This document shows positions 1 through 6,624 of a stretch of 9,723 nt of DNA, in pieces (position 1 is the first letter of the stretch; every line of letters begins with the position of its first letter). A program made the translations under genes and the position numbers. A model generated the notes under the pieces. It made no database searches. It was not told where the DNA came from and saw nothing but the letters and a program-made list of their open reading frames with translations. Origin of the DNA: Pseudomonadota bacterium (lineage in GTDB: Bacteria; Myxococcota; Myxococcia; Myxococcales; Myxococcaceae); contig JAFADT010000486.1 of assembly GCA_023424585.1 (NCBI GenBank), positions 1 to 9,723 on the forward strand, written 5' to 3'.

Positions 1-822
1 CGTGGCGCTCTCCGAGAGGGACCTGAAGTAGGGGCCCGCGGAGGGGACCCCCGGATCCGGGACCGCCGCCAGCATGGCCGCGCCCTTCACGTTGTAGAGG
101 ATGTGCTCGCCCGAGGAGGGCAGCGGCACGTCCTCGATGACCTGTCCCTGGCCGGGCCAGGTCGTCACCGCGCGGAGCAGGCCGTCTCCCAGCTTCACGC
201 GCCCCTGCTCTTGCGCTCCGGGCGCCACCACCCAGTGCTCACCGCCGATGCGCACATCCACGGGCCGCGACAGCCCGTTGACGACCGTCACGGCGCGCAC
301 GCTGCGAGCCTCCAGCCACATCGCGCCCGCTCCCGCGAGCGCGCAGAGCCCCAATGCCATTCCGGCCAGGGACACCGCGCGGCGGCGCGACCTGCCCGTC
401 GAGGGCGGCACCTGCCCGATGACCTGGAGCGGCCCCTGGCCGTCCGCGCGCACGAGGTAGCCCTCCAGAGGCCACATCGGAACGCCCAGCACCGTCACGG
501 TGCGCTCGGCGACGAAGGGCGCGCTCGGTGAGGCGCCACGAGGAGGAGCGCCCTGCCAGCGGACGCCGGTCCCGAGCACGGAGGACATGGACGGAGGGCG
601 GGCCGCGATGACGAAGGCGCCCCGGTCCTCCACCAGCGCCGCCAGCAGGGCCCGGTTGGGGCCCGGTGGCTCGTGCTCCAACCGGCGTGAGAGCACCGCG
701 TGGACCGCCCACGCATCGCCCCGCGCGAGCGCCTCCGACAGCGCGGCGTCCGGCAGGAGCTCCGAAAGGCGCGGCGCACGCTCCAGCAAGCCGCTGGGGT
801 CCGTGACAGGGGTGAGGGACAT
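1..822 (-). CDS. Unrecognised single-pass membrane protein, 3' end cut by window edge
   Basis: The first 274 codons are visible and the frame is still open at base 1, so the C-terminus is missing. I do not recognise a named family. Residues 1-145 are soluble, ending in a stretch (about 108-140) with G-V-P-M-W-P-L-E-G-Y and Q-V-I-G-Q-V-P that resembles a motif I associate with membrane-anchored myxobacterial proteins (recollection only). A basic RSRRR patch precedes one hydrophobic helix at about 149-171. The visible C-terminal part (172-274) is Val/Gly-rich and probably beta-rich, with V-V-N-G-L and L-Y-N-V-K-G-A-A. The basic patch before the helix suggests a cytoplasmic N-terminus and an external C-terminal part. 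The ATG at 822 is the first in frame after a TGA about 60 bases upstream; no strong Shine-Dalgarno precedes it, and an in-frame TTG lies closer to that stop. This frame was preferred over overlapping minus-strand frames because its residue usage is balanced and it has a clean helix. Confidence 0.75.
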   Translation of the reverse strand, partial: MSLTPVTDPSGLLERAPRLSELLPDAALSEALARGDAWAVHAVLSRRLEHEPPGPNRALLAALVEDRGAFVIAARPPSMSSVLGTGVRWQGAPPRGASPSAPFVAERTVTVLGVPMWPLEGYLVRADGQGPLQVIGQVPPSTGRSRRRAVSLAGMALGLCALAGAGAMWLEARSVRAVTVVNGLSRPVDVRIGGEHWVVAPGAQEQGRVKLGDGLLRAVTTWPGQGQVIEDVPLPSSGEHILYNVKGAAMLAAVPDPGVPSAGPYFRSLSESAT

Positions 823-1043
823 GGGCCCGCATTCAACCGGGCGCTGGCGGGGGGAAGGCAAGCCCCCGAGTCTGAAATCCCGTCAAACCCAGACCCGAAG
901 CACCCTCGCCGGGGACACACCTTCGTCCGTGGGAGGATCGCCATCATCCAGGGTCAGGCCTGGCCTTCAGCCCTGAAGGCCCTCTCAATGGATGACCGGA
1001 TGAGACGGTAAGAACCCTGCCGCTCCCTCCCGGAGACGGCACG
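823..1043. other. Intergenic stretch upstream of the minus-strand membrane-protein gene
   Basis: This is the left part of the 703-base gap between divergent genes (822 and 1526). I see no credible gene in it. It holds a perfect 20-bp palindrome (962-981, listed separately). A TTGACG -35-like hexamer reads on the minus strand (CGTCAA at 881-886), but no acceptable -10 follows at normal spacing, so I do not call a promoter. Confidence 0.6.
962..981. repeat. Perfect 20-bp palindrome in intergenic region
   Basis: Arms GGCCTTCAG (962-970) and CTGAAGGCC (973-981) pair perfectly around a central CC. As RNA it would form a tight hairpin; as DNA it is a symmetric site. No T-run follows on either strand, so intrinsic termination is not supported. 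It lies about 140 bases upstream of the minus-strand start at 822 and about 60 bases left of the repeat array, so an operator is the likelier reading, but this is inference. Confidence 0.6.
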
Positions 1044-1445
1044 CTGAAAACCTGTCCGACAGTCGGACAGCTTCGGACAACCGCTGCTGGGGGCCTTCAC
1101 CATCCGAACCGAAGAAACCTGTCGGACAGTCGGACAGCTTCGGGTGATCGCTGCCGAGGGGCCTCACAACTTCGGGCAATCGCTGCCGGGGGGCTTCCGC
1201 ATCCGAACCGCGAGAACCTGTCCGACTGTCGGACAACTTTGGACAACCGGGCCAAGGGACCACCCGCATCATTCGGACCGCGAGAACCTGTCCCACTGTC
1301 GGACAAGTTTGGACACATCCAGCCCAAGGGGGCTGCTCCCCCCGAGCCGTAGAGACCTGTCCGACTGTCGGACAGGTTTGGGCAATCCCCGCCGAAGGGG
1401 GTGCTCCCTCCGAGCCGTGGAGACCTGTCCGACTGTCGGACAGGT
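1044..1445. repeat. Degenerate tandem array of ~67-70 bp units, each with a 19-bp palindrome
   Basis: Six copies of a palindrome with consensus CTGTCCGACWGTCGGACAG (9-bp arms, one central base) start at 1052, 1119, 1218, 1288, 1357 and 1425, spaced 67, 99, 70, 69 and 68 bases. The last two copies extend to perfect 23-bp palindromes (1355-1377 and 1423-1445). Copy 1 has a perfect 19-bp core, copies 2 and 3 have one arm mismatch each, and copy 4 has two. DNA between cores is also related: a CTTCGGACAACC-like element, a G/C-rich centre and ATCCGAACC before the next core. The 99-base gap contains an extra unit (about 1169-1209) that has lost its core. Related 'spacers' and uneven spacing argue against CRISPR. 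Because spacings are not consistently multiples of three, the repeat shifts reading frame and is not coding. It may be an operator cluster, a REP/MITE-like family or a hairpin array. Confidence 0.85.
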
Positions 1446-1525
1446 TCTTGCGGTGCGCCACCGCCGGGGCGCGCCATGGCCCCTGCCTTGAATCCCATCA
1501 GGCCGCTGCCCGAAGCTCCCGCCCC

Positions 1526-1735
1526 ATGGGTGCCTTCGACATCGTGATCATCTCCGTCATCGTCGCGCTCGGACTGGGACGCTTCCTCGTGATGCGTGAC
1601 CAGCGCCGCGCGCCGCCGCCGGAGGCCGGGCCACGCAAGCCGACGCCGCAGCGCATCGCCGGACGCGTCCTCTTGGGATACGCCTATGCGATGGCCCTGT
1701 TCCTGCTGGTCCGCTTCTTCCTCGGCCGCATGTAA
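1526..1735 (+). CDS. Small two-helix membrane protein (69 aa), unknown function
   Basis: A 69-residue protein with a hydrophobic helix at about 4-22 (from F-D-I-V-I-I-S), a charged, proline-rich middle (R-D-Q-R-R-A-P-P-P then P-R-K-P-T-P) and a second helix at about 46-65 (L-L-G-Y-A-Y-A-M-A-L-F-L-L). Both ends are short, so it is probably a hairpin in the inner membrane with a positive loop on the cytoplasmic side. I chose the ATG at 1526; an in-frame TTG at 1448 would add 26 residues reading back to the repeat array, which look non-coding. The Shine-Dalgarno is weak. It is followed after 47 bases by another small two-helix protein with a similar plan. I do not recognise the family. Confidence is moderate because the gene is short, but the two clean helices support it. 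Confidence 0.6.
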   Translation: MGAFDIVIISVIVALGLGRFLVMRDQRRAPPPEAGPRKPTPQRIAGRVLLGYAYAMALFLLVRFFLGRM

Positions 1736-1782
1736 CGGCCGCCGGCTTGCGTCCCGGTCCGAGCGCGCTTGATGCTTCCCCC

Positions 1783-1977
1783 ATGAACGCATGGCTCATG
1801 TCCGGGGTGGCGTCCTTCGCGCTGGGGGCATACCTGCGCCGCCGGGATGAGCGCGGCCCCATCGGGGGCGTCATCGACCGGCGGCGCCTGACTCCGCTCC
1901 AGGTCGCCTACAGCCTGCTGCTCGCGTATCCGTTCTGCGCGGCCTACACGGCCCTGGACCTGTACCGGGGCCCCTGA
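1783..1977 (+). CDS. Small two-helix membrane protein (64 aa), unknown function
   Basis: A 64-residue protein: helix one at about 3-18 (L-M-S-G-V-A-S-F-A-L-G-A-Y), a charged loop R-R-R-D-E-R-G-P with I-D-R-R-R-L-T-P, then helix two at about 40-57 (V-A-Y-S-L-L-L-A-Y-P-F-C-A-A-Y). The ATG at 1783 was taken as the start; an in-frame TTG at 1747 would add 12 polar residues. It has the same order of parts as its upstream neighbour, including an R-D-x-R loop and a T-P just before the second helix, so the two may be paralogues. Its last codons form the left arm of a large hairpin shared with the convergent operon. It is probably co-transcribed with the preceding gene. No family is recognised and no function is proposed. 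Confidence 0.6.
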   Translation: MNAWLMSGVASFALGAYLRRRDERGPIGGVIDRRRLTPLQVAYSLLLAYPFCAAYTALDLYRGP

Positions 1978-2007
1978 GCGCACGAAGCGCCGGGGCCCCA
2001 GGTCCAG
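1954..2007. terminator. Large bulged hairpin between convergent genes, probable bidirectional terminator
   Basis: Left arm CTGGACCT (1954-1961), a GTACC bulge, then GGGGCCCC (1967-1974); right arm GGGGCCCC (1992-1999) then AGGTCCAG (2000-2007). All 16 pairs are perfect apart from the bulge, and the 17-base loop contains a smaller GCGC/GCGC stem. It spans the stop codon of the plus-strand gene (1977) and ends 8 bases beyond the minus-strand stop (2016-2018). No T-run is present on either side, so its action as an intrinsic terminator is inferred from position and strength. Confidence 0.5.
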
Positions 2008-2015
2008 CCCGAGCG

Positions 2016-2846
2016 TCAGTGCTTGCCGTACTCCAGCTTCACGCCCTTGCGCTGCGCGTAGATGTACGCCTCCATCGCGCGCATCTTCGGGTCGCCGTCC
2101 GCCAGCGGCTTGCCGCGCACCGGGTTCTCGATGCACCAGTTGATCATGTCGCGCAGCAGCGCCACCCGGCCCAACTGCACCTGGTACTTCGGATAGGTCT
2201 CCGGGTGGGTGTTGGCCGCGTCTGGATGGCACATGTCGCACGACACGCCCACCGTGCCGCCCAGCGCCTCCGCGTCGTGGAACACGCGGTGGCCCTCCTT
2301 CACGGCCTCCTGCACGGAGTCCGCCCACACCTGCTCGTCGCGGTCGGAGTATGCACCGTAGGTGTGGCCCGTCTGGATGTTGGCCTTCTGCTGCTGGGGC
2401 ACCGCCTTCGCGCCCGTCTCCGCGCCCACGCCGCCCTGGCGCACATCGCTGCCCGCGGGCTTCGCACCGGGGCTGGGCTGGGGCGCGGGAGCGGGGGACT
2501 TCTTCGTGGCAGGTGGCGAGGCCTGCGCCAGCACCCGGCCGGGCACGTCATCCCAGTTCGCGTTCGGGTTCTTCTTGCGCCAGTCGTCCATCAACTGCGC
2601 GGTGGCGGTGATGGCCTGGGCGCGGGTGAGCTTCTGGCCATCCTTCACGCCGGGCACCTCCATGGACGTCTCACCATCACACAGGCCCAGCACCAGGTTG
2701 CCATCCTTGGACGCGGGCAGGACGTGCTTCGGCAGAGGCTCCGCCTGAGGGGCGGCCTTCGCATCCGGAGACGTGGCGAGCGCCACGCCGCCAGCGAAGG
2801 ACAGGGCCGCGCACGGGACCACGAGCAGCTTCATTCGCAGGTTCAT
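2016..2846 (-). CDS. Exported mono-heme cytochrome c with SoxA/TsdA-like C-terminal domain
   Basis: A 276-residue protein. A Sec signal peptide (M-K-L-L-V-V-P-C-A-A-L, cleavage likely after A-L-A near residue 24) sends it to the periplasm. Residues 40-105 form a haem-free N-terminal segment. Residues 108-150 are a Pro/Ala/Lys-rich linker. Residues 165-276 hold the haem domain, with one C-x-x-C-H site (C203, C206, H207) and the stretches N-T-H-P-E-T-Y-P, Q-L-G-R-V and M-I-N-W-C-I-E-N (C238). A haem domain ending in an 'I-N-x-C' helix followed by G-x-x-L and D-x-x-M resembles SoxA/TsdA thiosulfate-oxidation cytochromes, where such a cysteine can ligate haem iron; this is from family memory. An AGGAG lies 9 bases before the ATG at 2846, supporting that start over the ATG at 2834. 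It is the last gene of a three-gene operon, 23 bases after the phosphoesterase. The likely role is electron transfer; the true partner is unknown. Confidence 0.85.
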   Translation of the reverse strand: MNLRMKLLVVPCAALSFAGGVALATSPDAKAAPQAEPLPKHVLPASKDGNLVLGLCDGETSMEVPGVKDGQKLTRAQAITATAQLMDDWRKKNPNANWDDVPGRVLAQASPPATKKSPAPAPQPSPGAKPAGSDVRQGGVGAETGAKAVPQQQKANIQTGHTYGAYSDRDEQVWADSVQEAVKEGHRVFHDAEALGGTVGVSCDMCHPDAANTHPETYPKYQVQLGRVALLRDMINWCIENPVRGKPLADGDPKMRAMEAYIYAQRKGVKLEYGKH

Positions 2847-2869
2847 GGGAGGGATCTCCTCTTCCGGTC

Positions 2870-3988
2870 CTAGTAGGTGGGCAGCTTGGGCTTGGGGGGC
2901 GCGGACTGCCTGCCACCGGAGCCCAGGTAGCTGGCGCGAACGGTGATGGGGTCGCGCTGCCAGAGGTTGTAGAGCTTGTCCACGAGCCCTGACTCGAGCA
3001 CGTCCATGCGGCCATCGCCGCAGCCGTCGAACTGGCTGAACGGATCCGCGCGATTCATGGGCACCGTGAGCGAGGGCAGGCCCTCCGGCGCGTAGGGCCA
3101 TGGCCACGCGGTGGACAGCATCCCGTGGAAGGAGATGTTGCCAATGCGGTTGCTGAGCAGCTGGTGCGTGTGCCCGTGGATGACGGTGACCTTCTCGTAG
3201 GGCTTGAGGATGGCCTGCACCTCGTCCGCGTCGTCGGTCCAGAAGTTCCAGGGCCTGTAGTACTTGTAGAGCGGGGAGTGGCTGAAGACGATGACGGGCG
3301 TCGTCTTCGCCACCCGGGACAGGTCGTTCTGGAGCCACTGGCGCTGCTCGGCGCCGACCTCGAAGCGGGACTGGATGCCATTGTCCAGGCCCGCGACGAT
3401 CTTCATCCGCTCCATGGGAGAGAGCTTCCGCTCCGTCCAGAAGTCCTTCTCCAGGATGGAGTTGATCACCACGAAGTGCACGCCCTTGTGGTCGAAGGAG
3501 TAGTGGGGCGGGCCGAACAGGTCCCGCCACTGCTCGCCCATGTCCAGGAACCAGTCGTGCTCGCCCACCATCATCTTGATGGGGGCCTTCACGGACTTGA
3601 GGATCTGAGCGCCCAGCTTGAGCTCGCTGGCCTGGCCCAGCTGGGCGAGGTCCCCGCCGAAGAGGACGAAGTCCGGCTGCGGGTCCAACGCGTTCACGTC
3701 GTCCACGGCCTTGAGGATGGCGCGCACGAAGCGGTCGTTGAGCTTGTTCTCGTACAGGTGCGTGTCGGAGATGTACGCGAAGGAGAACCGGGGCTTCTCC
3801 CCCTGGGCCTCCGCCACGTTGACCAGTTGGAAGCTGTTGGGCGTGAGCTTGCCCATGCCCGCGACGATGCCGGCGGAGATGCCAGCGACGCGCATGAAGG
3901 CGCGGCGGTCCAGCTTCTTCAGGCCCTCGAAGAAGGCGTCGCGCTCGGCGTAGTGCTGGGTCTCGATGCTCTGGAACTTGTTCGCCAT
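2870..3988 (-). CDS. Tat-exported calcineurin-like metallophosphoesterase
   Basis: A 372-residue binuclear metal phosphoesterase. The N-terminus carries a twin-arginine signal (D-R-R-A-F-M-R at 27-33, hydrophobic stretch to about 48, A-E-A cleavage site near 61), so it is exported folded, consistent with metal loading in the cytoplasm. Five metallophosphoesterase motifs appear in order: D-T-H (75-77), G-G-D (111-113), G-E-H-D (142-145), H in S-H-S-P (237) and G-H-T-H (272-275). In the third motif the usual Asn of G-N-H-[DE] is Glu. The remainder (290-372) is rich in aromatic residues and ends in a Pro/Lys tail. GGAGG stands 6 bases upstream of the ATG, and only 12 bases separate it from the upstream cytochrome gene. 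Its substrate (phosphomonoester, phosphodiester or nucleotide) cannot be read from sequence. Placement between two cytochrome genes suggests a role in the same envelope process. Confidence 0.92.
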   Translation of the reverse strand: MANKFQSIETQHYAERDAFFEGLKKLDRRAFMRVAGISAGIVAGMGKLTPNSFQLVNVAEAQGEKPRFSFAYISDTHLYENKLNDRFVRAILKAVDDVNALDPQPDFVLFGGDLAQLGQASELKLGAQILKSVKAPIKMMVGEHDWFLDMGEQWRDLFGPPHYSFDHKGVHFVVINSILEKDFWTERKLSPMERMKIVAGLDNGIQSRFEVGAEQRQWLQNDLSRVAKTTPVIVFSHSPLYKYYRPWNFWTDDADEVQAILKPYEKVTVIHGHTHQLLSNRIGNISFHGMLSTAWPWPYAPEGLPSLTVPMNRADPFSQFDGCGDGRMDVLESGLVDKLYNLWQRDPITVRASYLGSGGRQSAPPKPKLPTY

Positions 3989-4000
3989 GACGAGCCTCCG

Positions 4001-5311
<1,311 letters not shown>

Positions 5312-5370
5312 GAACGCCTCCCACCCGTTCTCTGGAGCCGCCGCGGGGCATCCGCCCGGTCCGAGGCCGG

Positions 5371-5406
5371 TCCGGGCATTTCACGCAACCCGAGAGAACC
5401 ATTCAA
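5371..5406 (-). promoter_or_regulatory. Candidate sigma70-type promoter of the cytochrome/phosphoesterase operon
   Basis: On the minus strand TTGAAT (5406-5401) is followed by exactly 17 bases and TGAAAT (5383-5378), each matching four of six consensus bases. The start of transcription would be near 5371, giving a leader of about 60 bases before the ATG at 5311. The -35 box sits in the middle of a near-perfect palindrome. High-GC genomes give many chance matches, so this is a prediction only. Confidence 0.4.
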
Positions 5407-5416
5407 TGGTCTCTCG
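5391..5416. promoter_or_regulatory. 26-bp near-perfect palindrome, probable operator over the -35 box
   Basis: Left half CGAGAGA (5391-5397), one unpaired A, CCATT (5399-5403); central C; right half AATGG (5405-5409) then TCTCTCG (5410-5416). All 12 pairs are perfect apart from the single bulged A. It lies in the gap between the stop of the upstream gene (5476) and the operon start (5311) and covers the candidate -35 box, which favours a repressor site. An alternative is a terminator for the gene ending at 5476, but there is no T-run and it lies 60 bases beyond that stop. Confidence 0.55.
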
Positions 5417-5475
5417 GTCGCGGGGGAGGGCGAGTGTCTGGGATTGGAATGTCCCGGGTGCGAGGTGTCCTTGTT

Positions 5476-6495
5476 TCAGCGGACCTGTCCGTTGGTCCCC
5501 GCGATGCCGGCTTCCTTCAGCGTGGCGAGCAGGGGGCGCTTCCCCTCCGTGAGGATGACCTTGACGTCCTGGTCCCCGAACCGGACGGTGCCTTGCGGGC
5601 CCTCGGCCCGCCGCGAGCCGGGGAGCCCCATCAGCGTGTCGAAGCTGGATTGGGATGTGACCACCATGCCCTTGAGGTTTCCCTGGAGGGGGACCTTCTC
5701 CCAGTGCAGCTGCTCGTTGTTCGCCTGGGGAGCCCGGCCGTTCACGGTCGTGTTGAAGGCGCTGTTGCGGGCCGACTCGGACTGGCGGCTCCAGAGCGGC
5801 GCGCGGCCGAGGGGGTCGTGCTTGGGGAGGCCCGCCTGATGGGCGGTGGTCGAGCCCGGGACCTTGCCCATGTTGTCCGTGGAGGACGCCCGCCAGCCGT
5901 GGTTGGGGTCCTGCAAGATGGCGGGGCTGAGGATCATCTGCACCTTGCTGTCATTGCTCCCCACCCCGCTGCCCTGGGCCTTCCAGGCGTTCTGCTGGGT
6001 TCCCACCGCGCGCGTGTAGACGGCCAGCGCCCCGCCGCCGTTCTTGTCCGCGTCCCGCGAGTATTTTCCGTCCTTGCCCAGCCGGCTGTAGGCGGAGTTG
6101 AGCTGGCCCTGCTGGAGGGCGCTCTGCACGTGCTCCGGGGAGATGCCGTGGGTGAGGCAGGCGGCATCGTCCAGCTTGAGGGCCGTCTGGGGACGGCTCG
6201 CGTCCGCCGGGGCCATGGGAGGGCACGGGCCCTGGGGATACCTGACGCCGGTGCTGGAGCTGCCCGCCGCCTGCGTGGAGGAGGTCGCCGGGCTGTTGAA
6301 GGTGCTGACGCCCTGATGGGACTGGAGGGCGGCCTGGGTTCGATTGGGCTGGGCGCTGACCGGCCTGGGGAGCTTGCTCTGGTTGGCGACGTTCGAGAGG
6401 TTGGGAAGCGGCGTTGTGGGGGTCCTCGTGGAGGAGCGGACTCCTTCCGGGCGAGCCGAGAAGGAAGCGGTGATGGGCTTGGGGATTCGGCTCAT
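5476..6495 (-). CDS. Unrecognised protein with disordered head and compact C-terminal domain
   Basis: A 339-residue protein that I cannot place in a family. Residues 1-105 are rich in Ser, Thr, Pro, Gln and Asn with no signal peptide and look disordered. Residues 106-339 look folded, with recognisable blocks: L-N-S-A-Y-S-R-L (132-139), D-K-N-G-G-G-A-L-A-V-Y-T-R-A-V-G (150-165), V-Q-M-I-L-S-P-A-I-L (185-194), G-W-R-A-S-S-T-D-N-M-G (200-210), N-N-E-Q-L-H-W-E-K-V-P-L (259-270) and G-M-V-V-T (276-280). The density of Asn, Gln and His in these blocks suggests an enzyme-like or toxin-like domain, but no catalytic set is proven. I chose the ATG at 6495: GGAG stands 10 bases upstream, and the in-frame ATG at 6552 would lie next to the candidate -10 box. 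Codon third positions appear less GC-biased than in neighbours, hinting at acquisition. It appears monocistronic. Confidence 0.75.
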   Translation of the reverse strand: MSRIPKPITASFSARPEGVRSSTRTPTTPLPNLSNVANQSKLPRPVSAQPNRTQAALQSHQGVSTFNSPATSSTQAAGSSSTGVRYPQGPCPPMAPADASRPQTALKLDDAACLTHGISPEHVQSALQQGQLNSAYSRLGKDGKYSRDADKNGGGALAVYTRAVGTQQNAWKAQGSGVGSNDSKVQMILSPAILQDPNHGWRASSTDNMGKVPGSTTAHQAGLPKHDPLGRAPLWSRQSESARNSAFNTTVNGRAPQANNEQLHWEKVPLQGNLKGMVVTSQSSFDTLMGLPGSRRAEGPQGTVRFGDQDVKVILTEGKRPLLATLKEAGIAGTNGQVR

Positions 6496-6547
6496 GGCGG
6501 TGGGACTCCAATCTCCGGAAGAGGCATGGGGATGCCCGGAGCTTCGG

Positions 6548-6589
6548 CCCATCTATTACACCCCCTGCCACGGATTGCCGGTCAATCCG
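6548..6589 (-). promoter_or_regulatory. Candidate promoter with overlapping 19-bp dyad
   Basis: On the minus strand TTGACC (6585-6580) and TGTAAT (6560-6555) are good -35 and -10 matches, but with a long spacer of 19 bases. Transcription would begin near 6548, giving about a 50-base leader to the ATG at 6495. A dyad of perfect 7-bp arms, CGGATTG (6571-6577) and CAATCCG (6583-6589), with CCGGT between them covers the -35 box and is a natural repressor site. It could instead be a weak hairpin after the antiporter stop at 6625. Confidence 0.42.
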
Positions 6590-6624
6590 CCATTCCATAC
6601 GCCTTGCAATGTCTGGTGACGCCC

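Noticed and set aside
239..947. Two minus-strand frames overlapping the start of the left-edge gene
   Set aside because: Both have Arg/Pro/Ala/Gly-rich, low-complexity products. The third minus frame gives a balanced protein with a clean membrane helix and stays open to the window edge.
1044..1445. CRISPR array
   Set aside because: The intervals between palindromes are related to one another rather than unique, the spacing is too variable, copies decay internally and no cas gene is present in the window.
985..1792. Minus-strand frames across the repeat array encoding repetitive peptides such as S-D-S-R-T-G and P-T-V-G-Q-V
   Set aside because: The same DNA repeat appears in different frames within one peptide, because unit spacings are 67, 99, 70, 69 and 68. 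A real repeat protein would keep one frame. The peptide repetition only mirrors the DNA repeat.
5356..5377. Imperfect GC-rich inverted repeat (CCCGG and CCGGG arms) in the operon leader
   Set aside because: The arms are only 5 bp in a very GC-rich stretch with an overlapping direct repeat CGGACCGG, which is expected by chance here.
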